NCBI GenBank assembly: GCA_964496245.1
Contig: CAZBZG010000296.1
Location: forward strand, 1 to 5,726
From: CAZBZG01 sp964496245
GTDB lineage: Bacteria; Planctomycetota; SZUA-567
Length of the DNA stretch: 5,726 nucleotides
Direction: 5' to 3'
The position numbers and the translations under genes are program-made. Position 1 is the first letter of the stretch, and each line of letters begins with the position of its first letter. A model generated the notes under the pieces. That model was not told the DNA's origin, searched no databases, and was given only the letters and a program-made list of their open reading frames with translations. Shown here one piece after another: positions 1 to 5,324 of the stretch.

Positions 1-2
1 AG

Positions 3-49
3 GAGCCGGACCCTCCGACGAACCTCCGGCTCGAGGCTTGTAGGCCTCG
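3..49 (-). terminator. Dyad-rich segment after the transporter gene, possible terminator
   Basis: Two adjacent hairpins lie just past the end of the minus-strand transporter gene. The first has an 8-bp stem (GAGCCGGA at 3-10 with TCCGGCTC at 25-32) and the second a 6-bp stem (CGAGGC at 32-37 with GCCTCG at 44-49). A third small dyad (GGGTC at 52-56 with GACCC at 59-63 or 66-70) follows. No run of T is seen on the minus strand after any of them, so a classic intrinsic terminator is not shown. A factor-dependent end or mRNA 3' structure is possible. No gene was recognised in 1-105. Confidence 0.25.
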
Positions 50-105
50 GTGGGTCAAGACCCAAGACCCCGGCGGGATCCAGGAGCGCTGGAAGGCGGC
101 GGCCC

Positions 106-1422
106 TCAGGGCGTGGGCGCGGCGGCGGCCCCTATGGTGAGCACGGCGGCTGCGTCGTCGGTGCAGAGGAGGCCGGCCACGCAGCCCGTGAGCAGGCACG
201 CGAAGGTGGCGGCCAGGAGCGCGCGCAGGCCTACGGCGGCCAGGTCCTGCTTGCGCTCCGGCACGAGCGCGGCCGTGCCGCCCACGAAGATGGCGACCGA
301 GGGGAAATGGGCGAACCCGCAGAGCGCGTAGGCCGCGATCACGGCCGTGCGGGGGGCGATGCTGTGCGCGGAGAGGAGGCGCGCGAGTTCCTCGTAGGCG
401 GGGATCTCCGTGGCGATGAGCCGGGTACCCAGAAGCTGTGCCACAACGCCGGCGTCCTCGGCGGGGATGCCCATGAGCCGCGCGAACGGGTAGAAGGGGT
501 AGCCCAGCAGGTTGGCCAGCGACCAATCGGTCTGCCAGCCGAGCGCCTCGTTCACGAAGCCGCCCGCGCTTCCGAGGAGCAGGTCGGCGATGGCGATGAG
601 CCCCACCACCGCGATCAGGAGCGCGGCAATGCCGCCCACAAGGCGCAGGCCGTTGTTGGCGCCCGTGATCACGCTCGCGAACAGGGACGGTTCTTCCTCG
701 GTGTGGGGCTCCACGTGCTCCCCCAGCGTTTCGGGCTGGCCGGTCTCGGGCACGAGCAGCTTGCTCATGACGAGCGCGGCCGGCGCGGAGAGGAAGGACG
801 CGGACACGAGATGGCCGGCGATCTGGTCGAACACACCGTTCAGTGCGCCCACGTAGACGACCATGACGTTGGAGGCGACCGTGGCCATGCCCGCGGTGAG
901 GATGGTGCAGAACTCCGACCGGGTCATGCGCGCGAGGTGCGGCCGCACGGTCAGGGCGGACTCGATGCCCACGAAGATATTGCTCGAGGCGGAGAGCGCT
1001 TCCGCGCCGGAGATGCGCATGAGTTTTGTGAAGACCCAGGCGAAGGCGCGCACGACCCGCTGCATCACGCCCACGTGATAGAGCACGGCGATCAGGGCGG
1101 AGAACACGATGATGGCCATCAGCCCCTGGGTGAGCAGGATGTAGCCGAGGCCTGCCTTGCCCGTGGCCGCGGGGTCGGCGAGCCCGCCGAAGACGAACTG
1201 CGGCCCCTTGAGGGCCGTGTTCACCAGGGCGACCACACCGTCGTTGACCGCCACGAAGACCCTGCGGCCGGCTTCGGACCGGAAGACGAAGAGCCCGAAG
1301 GCGAGCTGCAGGCCCACGCCCCAGGCGAGCACCCGCTTGTTGACGTGCCGGCGATTCTCGGAGAGGACCCAGGCCAGGCCGAGCAGCACCACCAGCCCGA
1401 CGGCGCTCATCAGGTTTGGCAT
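106..1422 (-). CDS. CNT-family nucleoside transporter (NupC-like), divergent binding site
   Basis: This 438-residue inner-membrane protein belongs to the concentrative nucleoside transporter family, which imports nucleosides with Na+ or H+. It is highly hydrophobic throughout. The CNT core is visible: the N-terminal gate and nucleoside-recognition region around residues 100-200 (SGAEALSASSNIFVGIES, then VRPHLARMTRSE) and the C-terminal nucleoside domain with TEIPAYEELA near 338-347 and YALCGFAHF at 365-373. Length is normal for bacterial CNTs (about 400). The ATG at 1422 is preceded by GGAG with 6 bases of spacing. Relative to well-studied CNTs, the usual G-Q-T-E segment reads G-I-E (one residue shorter) and the usual Asn of CGFAN is His372, while the Glu of the second hairpin (Glu339) is kept. 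It starts 17 bases after the PhoH gene stop, so the two are probably co-transcribed. Family assignment is firm. Substrate is uncertain because the contact residues differ, so no gene symbol is given. Confidence 0.9.
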   Translation of the reverse strand: MPNLMSAVGLVVLLGLAWVLSENRRHVNKRVLAWGVGLQLAFGLFVFRSEAGRRVFVAVNDGVVALVNTALKGPQFVFGGLADPAATGKAGLGYILLTQGLMAIIVFSALIAVLYHVGVMQRVVRAFAWVFTKLMRISGAEALSASSNIFVGIESALTVRPHLARMTRSEFCTILTAGMATVASNVMVVYVGALNGVFDQIAGHLVSASFLSAPAALVMSKLLVPETGQPETLGEHVEPHTEEEPSLFASVITGANNGLRLVGGIAALLIAVVGLIAIADLLLGSAGGFVNEALGWQTDWSLANLLGYPFYPFARLMGIPAEDAGVVAQLLGTRLIATEIPAYEELARLLSAHSIAPRTAVIAAYALCGFAHFPSVAIFVGGTAALVPERKQDLAAVGLRALLAATFACLLTGCVAGLLCTDDAAAVLTIGAAAAPTP

Positions 1423-1439
1423 GGGGTGCTCCAGGAGCC

Positions 1440-2774
1440 CTACAGGAATTCGGCGGCCACGGCCGCGAGCGCGCTGCGTTCGCTCTTCTGCAGGGTGATG
1501 TGCCCGTGCATGGGCTGGGCCTTGAGCCGCTCGGCCGCGTACGTGAGGCCGTTGCTCGCCGAATCCAGGTACGGGTTGTCGATCTGGTAGGGGTCGCCCG
1601 TGAGCACCATCTTGGTGTGCTCGCCCGCGCGGCTGACAATGGTCTTGATCTCATGCGGGGTGAGGTTCTGGGCCTCGTCGACGATCACGTACTGCCGCGG
1701 GATGGAGCGGCCCCGGATATAGGTCAGCGCTTCGAGATCGATCACGTCCTCGTCGAAGAGCCGGTCGACCTTGTGCTGGGCCGTGCCCTTGACGTCGGGA
1801 TCGTCGCCCTCGCGGTGGCCGTCGCGCATGAGATACGTCAGGTTGTCGAAGATGGGCTGCATCCAGTGGCTCAGTTTCTCCTCCTTGGCGCCGGGCAGGT
1901 ACCCGATGTCCTTGCCGAACGGGATGATGGGGCGGCTGACCAGGATCCGGTCGTACTGCTGGTAGCGCATCGTGGTCTGCAGGCCCGCGGCAAGGGCGAG
2001 CAGGGTTTTGCCCGTGCCAGCCTGGCCCACCAGCGTGACGAGCTCCACGCTCGGGTCGAGCAGGAGATCGATCGCCATGCGCTGCTCTTTGCTGCGGGGC
2101 TTGACGTTCCACGCGCGCTCGAACTTCTTGGAGAGGTGGGCCACCGTGCCGGGTTCGATGACGCGGGCGAGGCCCGTGTGCTTGGGATTGGTTTCGTCCC
2201 GGAGCAGCACGAACTGGTTGGGGAATTGGCCCAGCCCCTCGTACTCCAGCATCTCGTCCTTGTAGAACGCGTCCAGGGTCTTGGCCGGCACCGTGGCCTC
2301 GGTCACGCCGGTGTAGAGGTCGTCGAAATTGATCTTCTGCTTCTCGAAGTCTTGGGCCTTCATGCCCAGGGCGTCGGCCTTGAGGCGGGCATTGATGTCC
2401 TTGCTCACGAAGATGACCGGGCCGGTCTGGGAGCCGTTCTCGCAGTGGAGGTGGTAGGCCACCCGCAGGATCCGGTTGTCCGGGATGTCCACGTCCAGGC
2501 CGGTCTCGTCGAGCAGGCCCCGGCTCGTGAGGATCTTGAGCATGCCGCCCGCCTCCAGGGGCACGCCGTCGCGCAGGTTGCCTGCGGTGCGCAGCGCGTC
2601 GATGTGGCGGATGACGTGGCGGGCGTTGCGGCCGAGCTCGTCGTTGCGGGTCTTGAACTGGTCGAGCTCCTCGATCACGGCCATGGGCAGGACCACGATA
2701 TTGTCGGCAAAGCTTTCGATCGATTCCGAGCTGTGGAGCAGCACATTGGTGTCGAGCACGAAGGTTTTGCGCAC
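1440..2774 (-). CDS. phoH2: PIN-domain PhoH-family ATPase (predicted ribonuclease/RNA helicase)
   Basis: The product is a 444-residue cytoplasmic protein joining an N-terminal PIN nuclease domain to a PhoH P-loop ATPase domain, the architecture of Bacillus YlaK and mycobacterial PhoH2. Family members unwind and cut RNA. The PIN part (about 1-155) begins FVLDTNVLLH with Asp8, has an EE pair at 35-36 and the SKDINAR motif with Asp126, all acidic metal-binding candidates. The ATPase part (about 225-444) has Walker A GQAGTGKT at 250-257, ILVSRP at 277-282, Walker B VIVDEAQN at 363-370, the TGDPYQID motif at 392-399 and a C-terminal SERS at 431-434. I chose the GTG at 2774 because GGGGAGG sits 6 bases upstream and the PIN fold begins immediately. 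An upstream ATG at 2951 would add 59 Arg/Pro-rich residues with no PIN homology and lies before the likely promoter. It is first in a probable operon with the nucleoside transporter. The domain set is complete and no motif is lost. Confidence 0.95.
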   Translation of the reverse strand: MRKTFVLDTNVLLHSSESIESFADNIVVLPMAVIEELDQFKTRNDELGRNARHVIRHIDALRTAGNLRDGVPLEAGGMLKILTSRGLLDETGLDVDIPDNRILRVAYHLHCENGSQTGPVIFVSKDINARLKADALGMKAQDFEKQKINFDDLYTGVTEATVPAKTLDAFYKDEMLEYEGLGQFPNQFVLLRDETNPKHTGLARVIEPGTVAHLSKKFERAWNVKPRSKEQRMAIDLLLDPSVELVTLVGQAGTGKTLLALAAGLQTTMRYQQYDRILVSRPIIPFGKDIGYLPGAKEEKLSHWMQPIFDNLTYLMRDGHREGDDPDVKGTAQHKVDRLFDEDVIDLEALTYIRGRSIPRQYVIVDEAQNLTPHEIKTIVSRAGEHTKMVLTGDPYQIDNPYLDSASNGLTYAAERLKAQPMHGHITLQKSERSALAAVAAEFL

Positions 2775-2808
2775 GGCGATCCTCCCCGGAATGGCTGAAA
2801 CGGAAGCT

Positions 2809-2836
2809 ATTGTAGAGGGCGGCGGAGGGAAATCAA
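2809..2836 (-). promoter_or_regulatory. Promoter of the PhoH-transporter operon
   Basis: On the minus strand a -35 box TTGATT (2831-2836, four of six consensus bases) is followed after 16 bases by a -10 box TACAAT (2809-2814, five of six). Transcription would start near 2802 and give a leader of about 28 bases before the GTG start. This agrees with the start chosen from the Shine-Dalgarno site, and suggests that the PhoH and transporter genes form their own unit apart from the upstream peptidase gene. Confidence 0.6.
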
Positions 2837-2850
2837 GGGGGGCTTGTGTT

Positions 2851-2920
2851 CGCAGTCGTTGTCGGAATCGTAGTCGTAGTCGAGCCCCCGGTCGCGAATT
2901 CCGATGAAGACAACGATGCG
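2851..2920. repeat. Hexamer-like repeats inside an imperfect inverted repeat
   Basis: The 189-base gap between the peptidase and PhoH genes holds a run of near-hexamer units. On the minus strand these read CGACTA, CGACTA, CGATTC, CGACAA, CGACTG. The run also forms an imperfect hairpin: CGCAGTCGTTGTC at 2851-2863 pairs with GACAACGATGCG at 2909-2920 apart from one bulged base, and GGAAT at 2864-2868 pairs with ATTCC at 2898-2902. No T-run follows on either strand, so an intrinsic terminator is not supported. It may be 3' mRNA structure for the peptidase gene or a simple-sequence repeat. It lies upstream of the PhoH promoter. Confidence 0.5.
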
Positions 2921-2963
2921 CCCGGTAGCGCGAGCGGGGGAGGGAAGGCACCGGCCCGCCGGC

Positions 2964-3665
2964 TCAGTCTCGCGACACGCCCGTGAAGAGCAGGACGAAG
3001 TAGAAGAGCTGCGCCAGGGCGGTCAGGGTGGCGGCCACGTACGTCATGGCAGCTGCGCCGAGCACTTTGTTGACGCCGGTGAGCTCTTCGGCCCGGAGGA
3101 GACCGTGGCGCTGGAGCGCGTCCTTGGCCCGGCTCGAGGCGTTGAACTCCACGGGCAGGGTGATGAACTGGAAGGCCACCACCGCGGCAAAGGTGATGAC
3201 GCCGACGCCCACGAGATCCGCGTTGTGGAGGAAGAAGCCGATGAAGATCAGCGGGAACGAGAGCCACGAGCCGATGCCGGCTACGGGCACGAGGGCCGAG
3301 CGCATGCCGAGGAAGGCGTAGTTCTGCGCATGCTGGAGGGCGTGGCCGGCTTCGTGTGCGGCAATGCCCACGGCTGCCACGCTCCGGCCGCTGTATACGT
3401 CGGGCGAGAGGCGGAGGGTGCGGCTCTTGGGGTCGTAGTGGTCGGAGAGCCACCCCTTGGTGGCCTCGATCCGCACGTCGCCCCCGCCCTCGCGGCGGAG
3501 CAGTTCGGCTGCAGCCTCGGCGCCGGAGAGGCCGCGGCTGTTGGCCACCCGGCTGTACTTGCCGTAGGCGCTCTTCACCTTCATCTGCGCCCAGAGCGCG
3601 ATCAGGATGGTGGGGCCCACGATGATGAGGTAGGTGGGGTGGATGAACATGCCGAACATGGGCAT
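2964..3665 (-). CDS. yugP: YugP-family membrane zinc metallopeptidase
   Basis: This 233-residue integral membrane protein belongs to the neutral zinc metallopeptidase family typified by Bacillus YugP, and is predicted to cut membrane or near-membrane proteins. The zinc motif HEAGH is at residues 104-108 (His104, His108 and catalytic Glu105). The later LPVEFNASSRA segment at 170-180 carries Glu173, the probable third zinc ligand. Hydrophobic spans fall near 11-27, 123-146, 152-171 and 202-229. Length fits the family, which is usually about 225-235 residues. The ATG at 3665 has AGGAGG at 3673-3678 with 7 bases of spacing. An in-frame ATG at 3719 would add 18 non-hydrophobic residues across that ribosome-binding site and is less likely. 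The gene sits alone: 189 bases before the PhoH gene and about 500 after the lipoprotein gene. All catalytic residues are present. The physiological substrate is unknown. Confidence 0.93.
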   Translation of the reverse strand: MPMFGMFIHPTYLIIVGPTILIALWAQMKVKSAYGKYSRVANSRGLSGAEAAAELLRREGGGDVRIEATKGWLSDHYDPKSRTLRLSPDVYSGRSVAAVGIAAHEAGHALQHAQNYAFLGMRSALVPVAGIGSWLSFPLIFIGFFLHNADLVGVGVITFAAVVAFQFITLPVEFNASSRAKDALQRHGLLRAEELTGVNKVLGAAAMTYVAATLTALAQLFYFVLLFTGVSRD

Positions 3666-3716
3666 CGTCGGTCCTCCTTCCACAGGCTGGCGACGCGCGC
3701 CAGTGTCTCCCCACCC

Positions 3717-3745
3717 CACATTGCAGATCCGCAGGTATTTGTCAA
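3717..3745 (-). promoter_or_regulatory. Candidate proximal promoter of the peptidase gene
   Basis: A perfect -35 hexamer TTGACA lies on the minus strand at 3740-3745. At 17-base spacing the -10 position (3717-3722) reads AATGTG, which is poor, though a TG pair just upstream resembles an extended -10. Transcription would begin near 3710, giving a leader of about 45 bases. The -35 box is convincing. The -10 box is not. Confidence 0.35.
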
Positions 3746-3829
3746 CCCGCGAGGGCGGATCCTTCTGGGCACGGGCGCGGCCGCCAGGCGCGTGTTGGGG
3801 GCCTGGCCGTCGGAATCCGTGCGCTTATC

Positions 3830-3835
3830 ATTATA
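3830..3835 (-). promoter_or_regulatory. Candidate distal -10 box of the peptidase gene
   Basis: A perfect TATAAT is read on the minus strand at 3830-3835 within an AT-rich island. No good -35 box stands at 16-18 bases; the best nearby sequence, TTGTCG, is only 14 bases upstream. If used, it would give the peptidase mRNA a leader of about 155 bases. It could belong to an activator-dependent promoter or to another sigma factor. Confidence 0.3.
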
Positions 3836-3963
3836 TCTCATAACGACATCGACAAAAGACGCGTAAACGCCGGGCATGTCGTGACGGCTGTGATGAGTTG
3901 TGAAAATAGGCAAGGGGGTGGCGCGAACGTCTGTGTGGGACTCATCCGCGAAAGGAGCATTCC

Positions 3964-4122
3964 ACGAGCGGGAAGAAGAAGGCAGGCGCCAGCACCGAGG
4001 ACTTGCGCGCGACCGCCATTCGCCAGGGCATGACGCCCATGGCGATGGACGGCATCCGCAAGGCTGCCACCGGCACGACCACTCTCGGCGAGGTCTTCCG
4101 GGTGCTGGGGAGCGCGCGGTAG
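3964..4122 (+). pseudogene. C-terminal remnant of a PilB/GspE-type secretion ATPase
   Basis: This plus-strand frame encodes about 52 residues ending at TAG 4122. Its last 40 residues read like the extreme C-terminus of type IV pilus or type II secretion ATPases (PilB/GspE): ASTEDLRATAIRQGM, then DGIRKAATGTTTLGEVFRVL, matching the family pattern L-R-x-x-A-x-x-x-G-M, DG-x-x-K and G-x-TT-x-x-E-V-x-RV. Walker A and B, the Asp and His boxes and the tetra-cysteine zinc motif are all missing, and the frame is closed upstream by TAG at 3907-3909. There is no ATG at its beginning. However, AAAGGAG at 3951-3957 stands 6 bases before an ACG codon (3964-3966), where a start codon would be expected. It may be the decayed 3' end of a larger gene, or a small gene with a mutated or ACG start. 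It converges on the lipoprotein gene 49 bases away. The family match is from memory and was not searched. Confidence 0.6.
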
Positions 4123-4123
4123 G

Positions 4124-4167
4124 CGCCCGCGCAACGGGCGATCGCGCGGGAGGCGAAACCGCGCGGT
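4124..4167. terminator. Paired hairpins between convergent genes
   Basis: Two GC-rich hairpins occupy the 49-base gap between the ATPase remnant and the end of the lipoprotein gene. One is CGCCCG (4124-4129) with CGGGCG (4135-4140) around a 5-base loop. The other is CGCGCGG (4143-4149) with CCGCGCG (4159-4165), extendable by a T-G and an A-T pair, around a 9-base loop. The position suggests a two-way transcription end. Neither strand shows a T-run, so intrinsic termination would be weak or factor-assisted. Confidence 0.4.
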
Positions 4168-4171
4168 CGCC

Positions 4172-4972
4172 TCACTCCAGCTCAGGCTCGGGCAGGGGGA
4201 GGTCCCGGACCTGCGCGCGGGGAAGGGGCCCCTTGCGTCTGCGCGGGGGGTGCATGCTCCGCAAAAGCTGGGACGGGTCGTTGGTTTGCTCTTCGGCTGG
4301 CGAAGCGGTTGTCTCGGCCGCGCCTTCGGATGGGGCGGCCGGCGTCTCGCCCCGCGCGACCCGGCTGGGGACCAGCTCGGGTGCGGCGCGCGGAACGATC
4401 GGGATCTCTTCCTGCGTCTCCGACTGCGGGGGCAGGTCGGCGGGAGGCGCGAACTCGCTCTCGCCTCCGCCGGTGGCCGGCGGCGGCAGAGGGGCGCCGC
4501 GCGTGGGATCGGCCGGGAACGCGTCGGAGAACCCCTCTTCGCTCTTCAGGCCGAACTGGATCGTTGGGTCCGTGCGCACGACCTGGGGCCGGCCGTGGCC
4601 GAAGGTCACCACGAAGTACTCCTCTTCGAGCTGGGGCACGCGCTGGCCCCACTTGTTGTAGACGAGTTGGCTGAACTCGACGCGCACCTGTTTGCGATCC
4701 ACCGATTTCTCGGGCGGTCGGGCGAGTACGAGGTCGACCTTGCTGATGCGGCCAGTCCAGTCGGGTAGGTTGTTGTATTCCCCTTTGAGGCGCCGTTCGA
4801 GCTGCTCTTCGTAGGCGCGGATGTTGCCGCGGGTGGTCATGCGCCTGTCGGGCAGGAAGCTCGCCCCGCACCCGGCCGCGAGCAGGGCGATGGCGATGAG
4901 CGCGGCGAGGAAGGCCACGTTTAGGAGCGGGCGGACGGCGGGCGTGTAGGGTTCGCTCGGCGCTTCGTGCAT
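4172..4972 (-). CDS. Predicted lipoprotein of unknown function with Pro-rich tail
   Basis: I do not recognise this 266-residue protein. Residues 15-34 form a hydrophobic export signal ending in a lipobox, LAAGC at 31-35, so Cys35 should be lipidated and the mature protein anchored to a membrane facing the periplasm. Residues about 40-155 look folded, with a charged helix-like start (RAYEEQLERRLKGEYNNLPDW, 52-72) followed by alternating strand-like segments (KVDLVLA, QVRVEFSQLVYNKWG, EEEYFVVTFG). Residues about 156-266 are low-complexity, rich in Pro, Ala and Glu, with a basic patch RRRK at 244-247 and an acidic end, EPELE. Such a tail may span or bind the cell envelope. The start at 4972 has AGGAGG at 4982-4987 and places the signal correctly; an ATG at 5074 would put 34 extra residues before the signal. 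The gene ends 49 bases from the convergent ATPase remnant and its spacer to the tRNA contains an inverted repeat. Confidence 0.8.
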   Translation of the reverse strand: MHEAPSEPYTPAVRPLLNVAFLAALIAIALLAAGCGASFLPDRRMTTRGNIRAYEEQLERRLKGEYNNLPDWTGRISKVDLVLARPPEKSVDRKQVRVEFSQLVYNKWGQRVPQLEEEYFVVTFGHGRPQVVRTDPTIQFGLKSEEGFSDAFPADPTRGAPLPPPATGGGESEFAPPADLPPQSETQEEIPIVPRAAPELVPSRVARGETPAAPSEGAAETTASPAEEQTNDPSQLLRSMHPPRRRKGPLPRAQVRDLPLPEPELE

Positions 4973-5071
4973 GGACTCGCTCCTCCTGCAGGTGCCGTCC
5001 GCAGGCGACAACGCTGCGCAGCAACTGCCACGCGCCCCTCCGCCCGCACCGCACGGACGCCAGGGACCTGT

Positions 5072-5124
5072 CACATTATCGGCAGTCGACCGGCTGCGGC
5101 TTGAGGGAAACGGCCGATAATGTG
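5072..5124. repeat. Perfect 12-bp inverted repeat in the divergent spacer
   Basis: CACATTATCGGC (5072-5083) is matched exactly, inverted, by GCCGATAATGTG (5113-5124), with 29 bases between. The arms lie 41 bp apart start to start, close to four helical turns, so a protein could meet both on one face of the DNA. Each arm carries a GATAAT that points outward, one toward the lipoprotein gene and one toward the tRNA, but neither has a usable -35 box. It may be an operator, a hairpin in the lipoprotein leader, or a mobile-element scar. Confidence 0.7.
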
Positions 5125-5161
5125 CGGTCGCCGGCCGCCAACCCCGAGCGGAAAAAGCTGC

Positions 5162-5189
5162 TTGACACGGTCCGCTCGCCCGGTAGGAT
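5162..5189 (+). promoter_or_regulatory. Promoter of the tRNA-Lys gene
   Basis: A perfect -35 box TTGACA (5162-5167) is followed after 16 bases by TAGGAT (5184-5189), which matches four of six -10 consensus bases. The spacer is GC-rich. Transcription would begin near 5196, about 53 bases before the mature 5' end of the tRNA. The position and strand fit the tRNA gene and nothing else nearby. Confidence 0.7.
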
Positions 5190-5214
5190 ACGCTCTGCGC
5201 CCTACAGTGCCAGA

Positions 5215-5254
5215 GCGCGACAGCGCGACAGCGACACAGCGCCCAAGCGCCCGC
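5215..5254 (+). repeat. Octamer tandem repeats in the tRNA leader
   Basis: Five consecutive 8-base units run directly into the tRNA: GCGCGACA, GCGCGACA, GCGACACA, GCGCCCAA, GCGCCCGC. The first two are identical and the last lies mostly inside the tRNA acceptor stem, whose first base is 5249. The repeats occupy the precursor leader that RNase P should remove. They may have arisen by slippage from the tRNA 5' end. Confidence 0.5.
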
Positions 5255-5324
5255 TTAGCTCAGCTGGCAGAGCAACGGATTCTTAATCCGTAGGTCGTAG
5301 GTTCGAATCCTACAGCGGGTACCA
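5249..5324 (+). tRNA. tRNA-Lys (anticodon CTT)
   Basis: A complete 76-base cloverleaf can be drawn. Acceptor arms GCCCGCT (5249-5255) and AGCGGGT (5314-5320) pair, with a G-T wobble at the first position. The D stem is GCTC with GAGC. The anticodon stem ACGGA with TCCGT holds loop TTCTTAA, giving anticodon CTT at 5282-5284, which reads the lysine codon AAG. The variable loop is AGGTC. The T stem GTAGG with CCTAC holds loop TTCGAAT. Discriminator A and an encoded CCA end at 5324. It is transcribed from the promoter at 5162-5189 and followed by a strong terminator. The opposing integrase frame overlaps all but the first 11 bases, consistent with use of this gene as an integration site. Confidence 0.97.

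Larger units (their letters stand above)
3666..3963. other. Long leader and intergenic region upstream of the peptidase gene
   Basis: I could recognise no protein in these 298 bases. The stretch holds the peptidase ribosome-binding site, two candidate minus-strand promoter elements (listed separately) and a small AT-rich island at about 3824-3850 that stands out against the GC-rich surroundings. The 103-residue minus-strand frame starting at 3913 overlaps the peptidase gene out of frame and resembles nothing I know. The rest of the ATPase whose tail begins at about 3967 is not here in any plus-strand frame: a TAG at 3907-3909 closes the matching frame, and no Walker or zinc-cysteine motifs are seen. 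Confidence 0.6.

Noticed and set aside
307..1590. Plus-strand 427-residue frame
   Set aside because: Lies antisense to the transporter gene; rich in His, Gly, Glu and Arg, as expected from a GC-rich shadow frame.
1416..2798. Plus-strand 460-residue frame
   Set aside because: Antisense shadow of the PhoH gene, whose complete PIN and Walker motifs are on the minus strand.
2775..2951. 59-residue N-terminal extension of the PhoH protein from ATG 2951
   Set aside because: Arg/Pro-rich and upstream of a good promoter; the GTG at 2774 has a better ribosome-binding site and begins the PIN domain.
2833..3714. Minus-strand 293-residue Arg/Pro-rich frame
   Set aside because: Out-of-frame shadow of the peptidase gene; Arg/Pro-rich composition of a shifted frame.
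2904..3866. Plus-strand 320-residue frame
   Set aside because: Antisense to the zinc peptidase gene, with His/Glu/Gly-rich composition and no recognisable domain.
3602..3913. Minus-strand 103-residue frame upstream of the peptidase
   Set aside because: Overlaps the peptidase start out of frame, contains its ribosome-binding site and promoters, and resembles no protein.
3900..4661. Plus-strand 253-residue frame
   Set aside because: Overlaps both the ATPase remnant and the lipoprotein gene in other frames; no coherent domain.
4182..5054. Minus-strand 290-residue Arg-rich frame
   Set aside because: Shifted frame of the lipoprotein gene, which has a proper signal and ribosome-binding site in the other frame.
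5101..5124. Second plus-strand promoter using TTGAGG and GATAAT
   Set aside because: The boxes are only 9 bases apart, too close for sigma-70 spacing.
5101..5286. Plus-strand 61-residue frame ending SSAGRATDS
   Set aside because: Its end is the sense translation of the tRNA and it spans the tRNA promoter and leader; no ribosome-binding site or family match.
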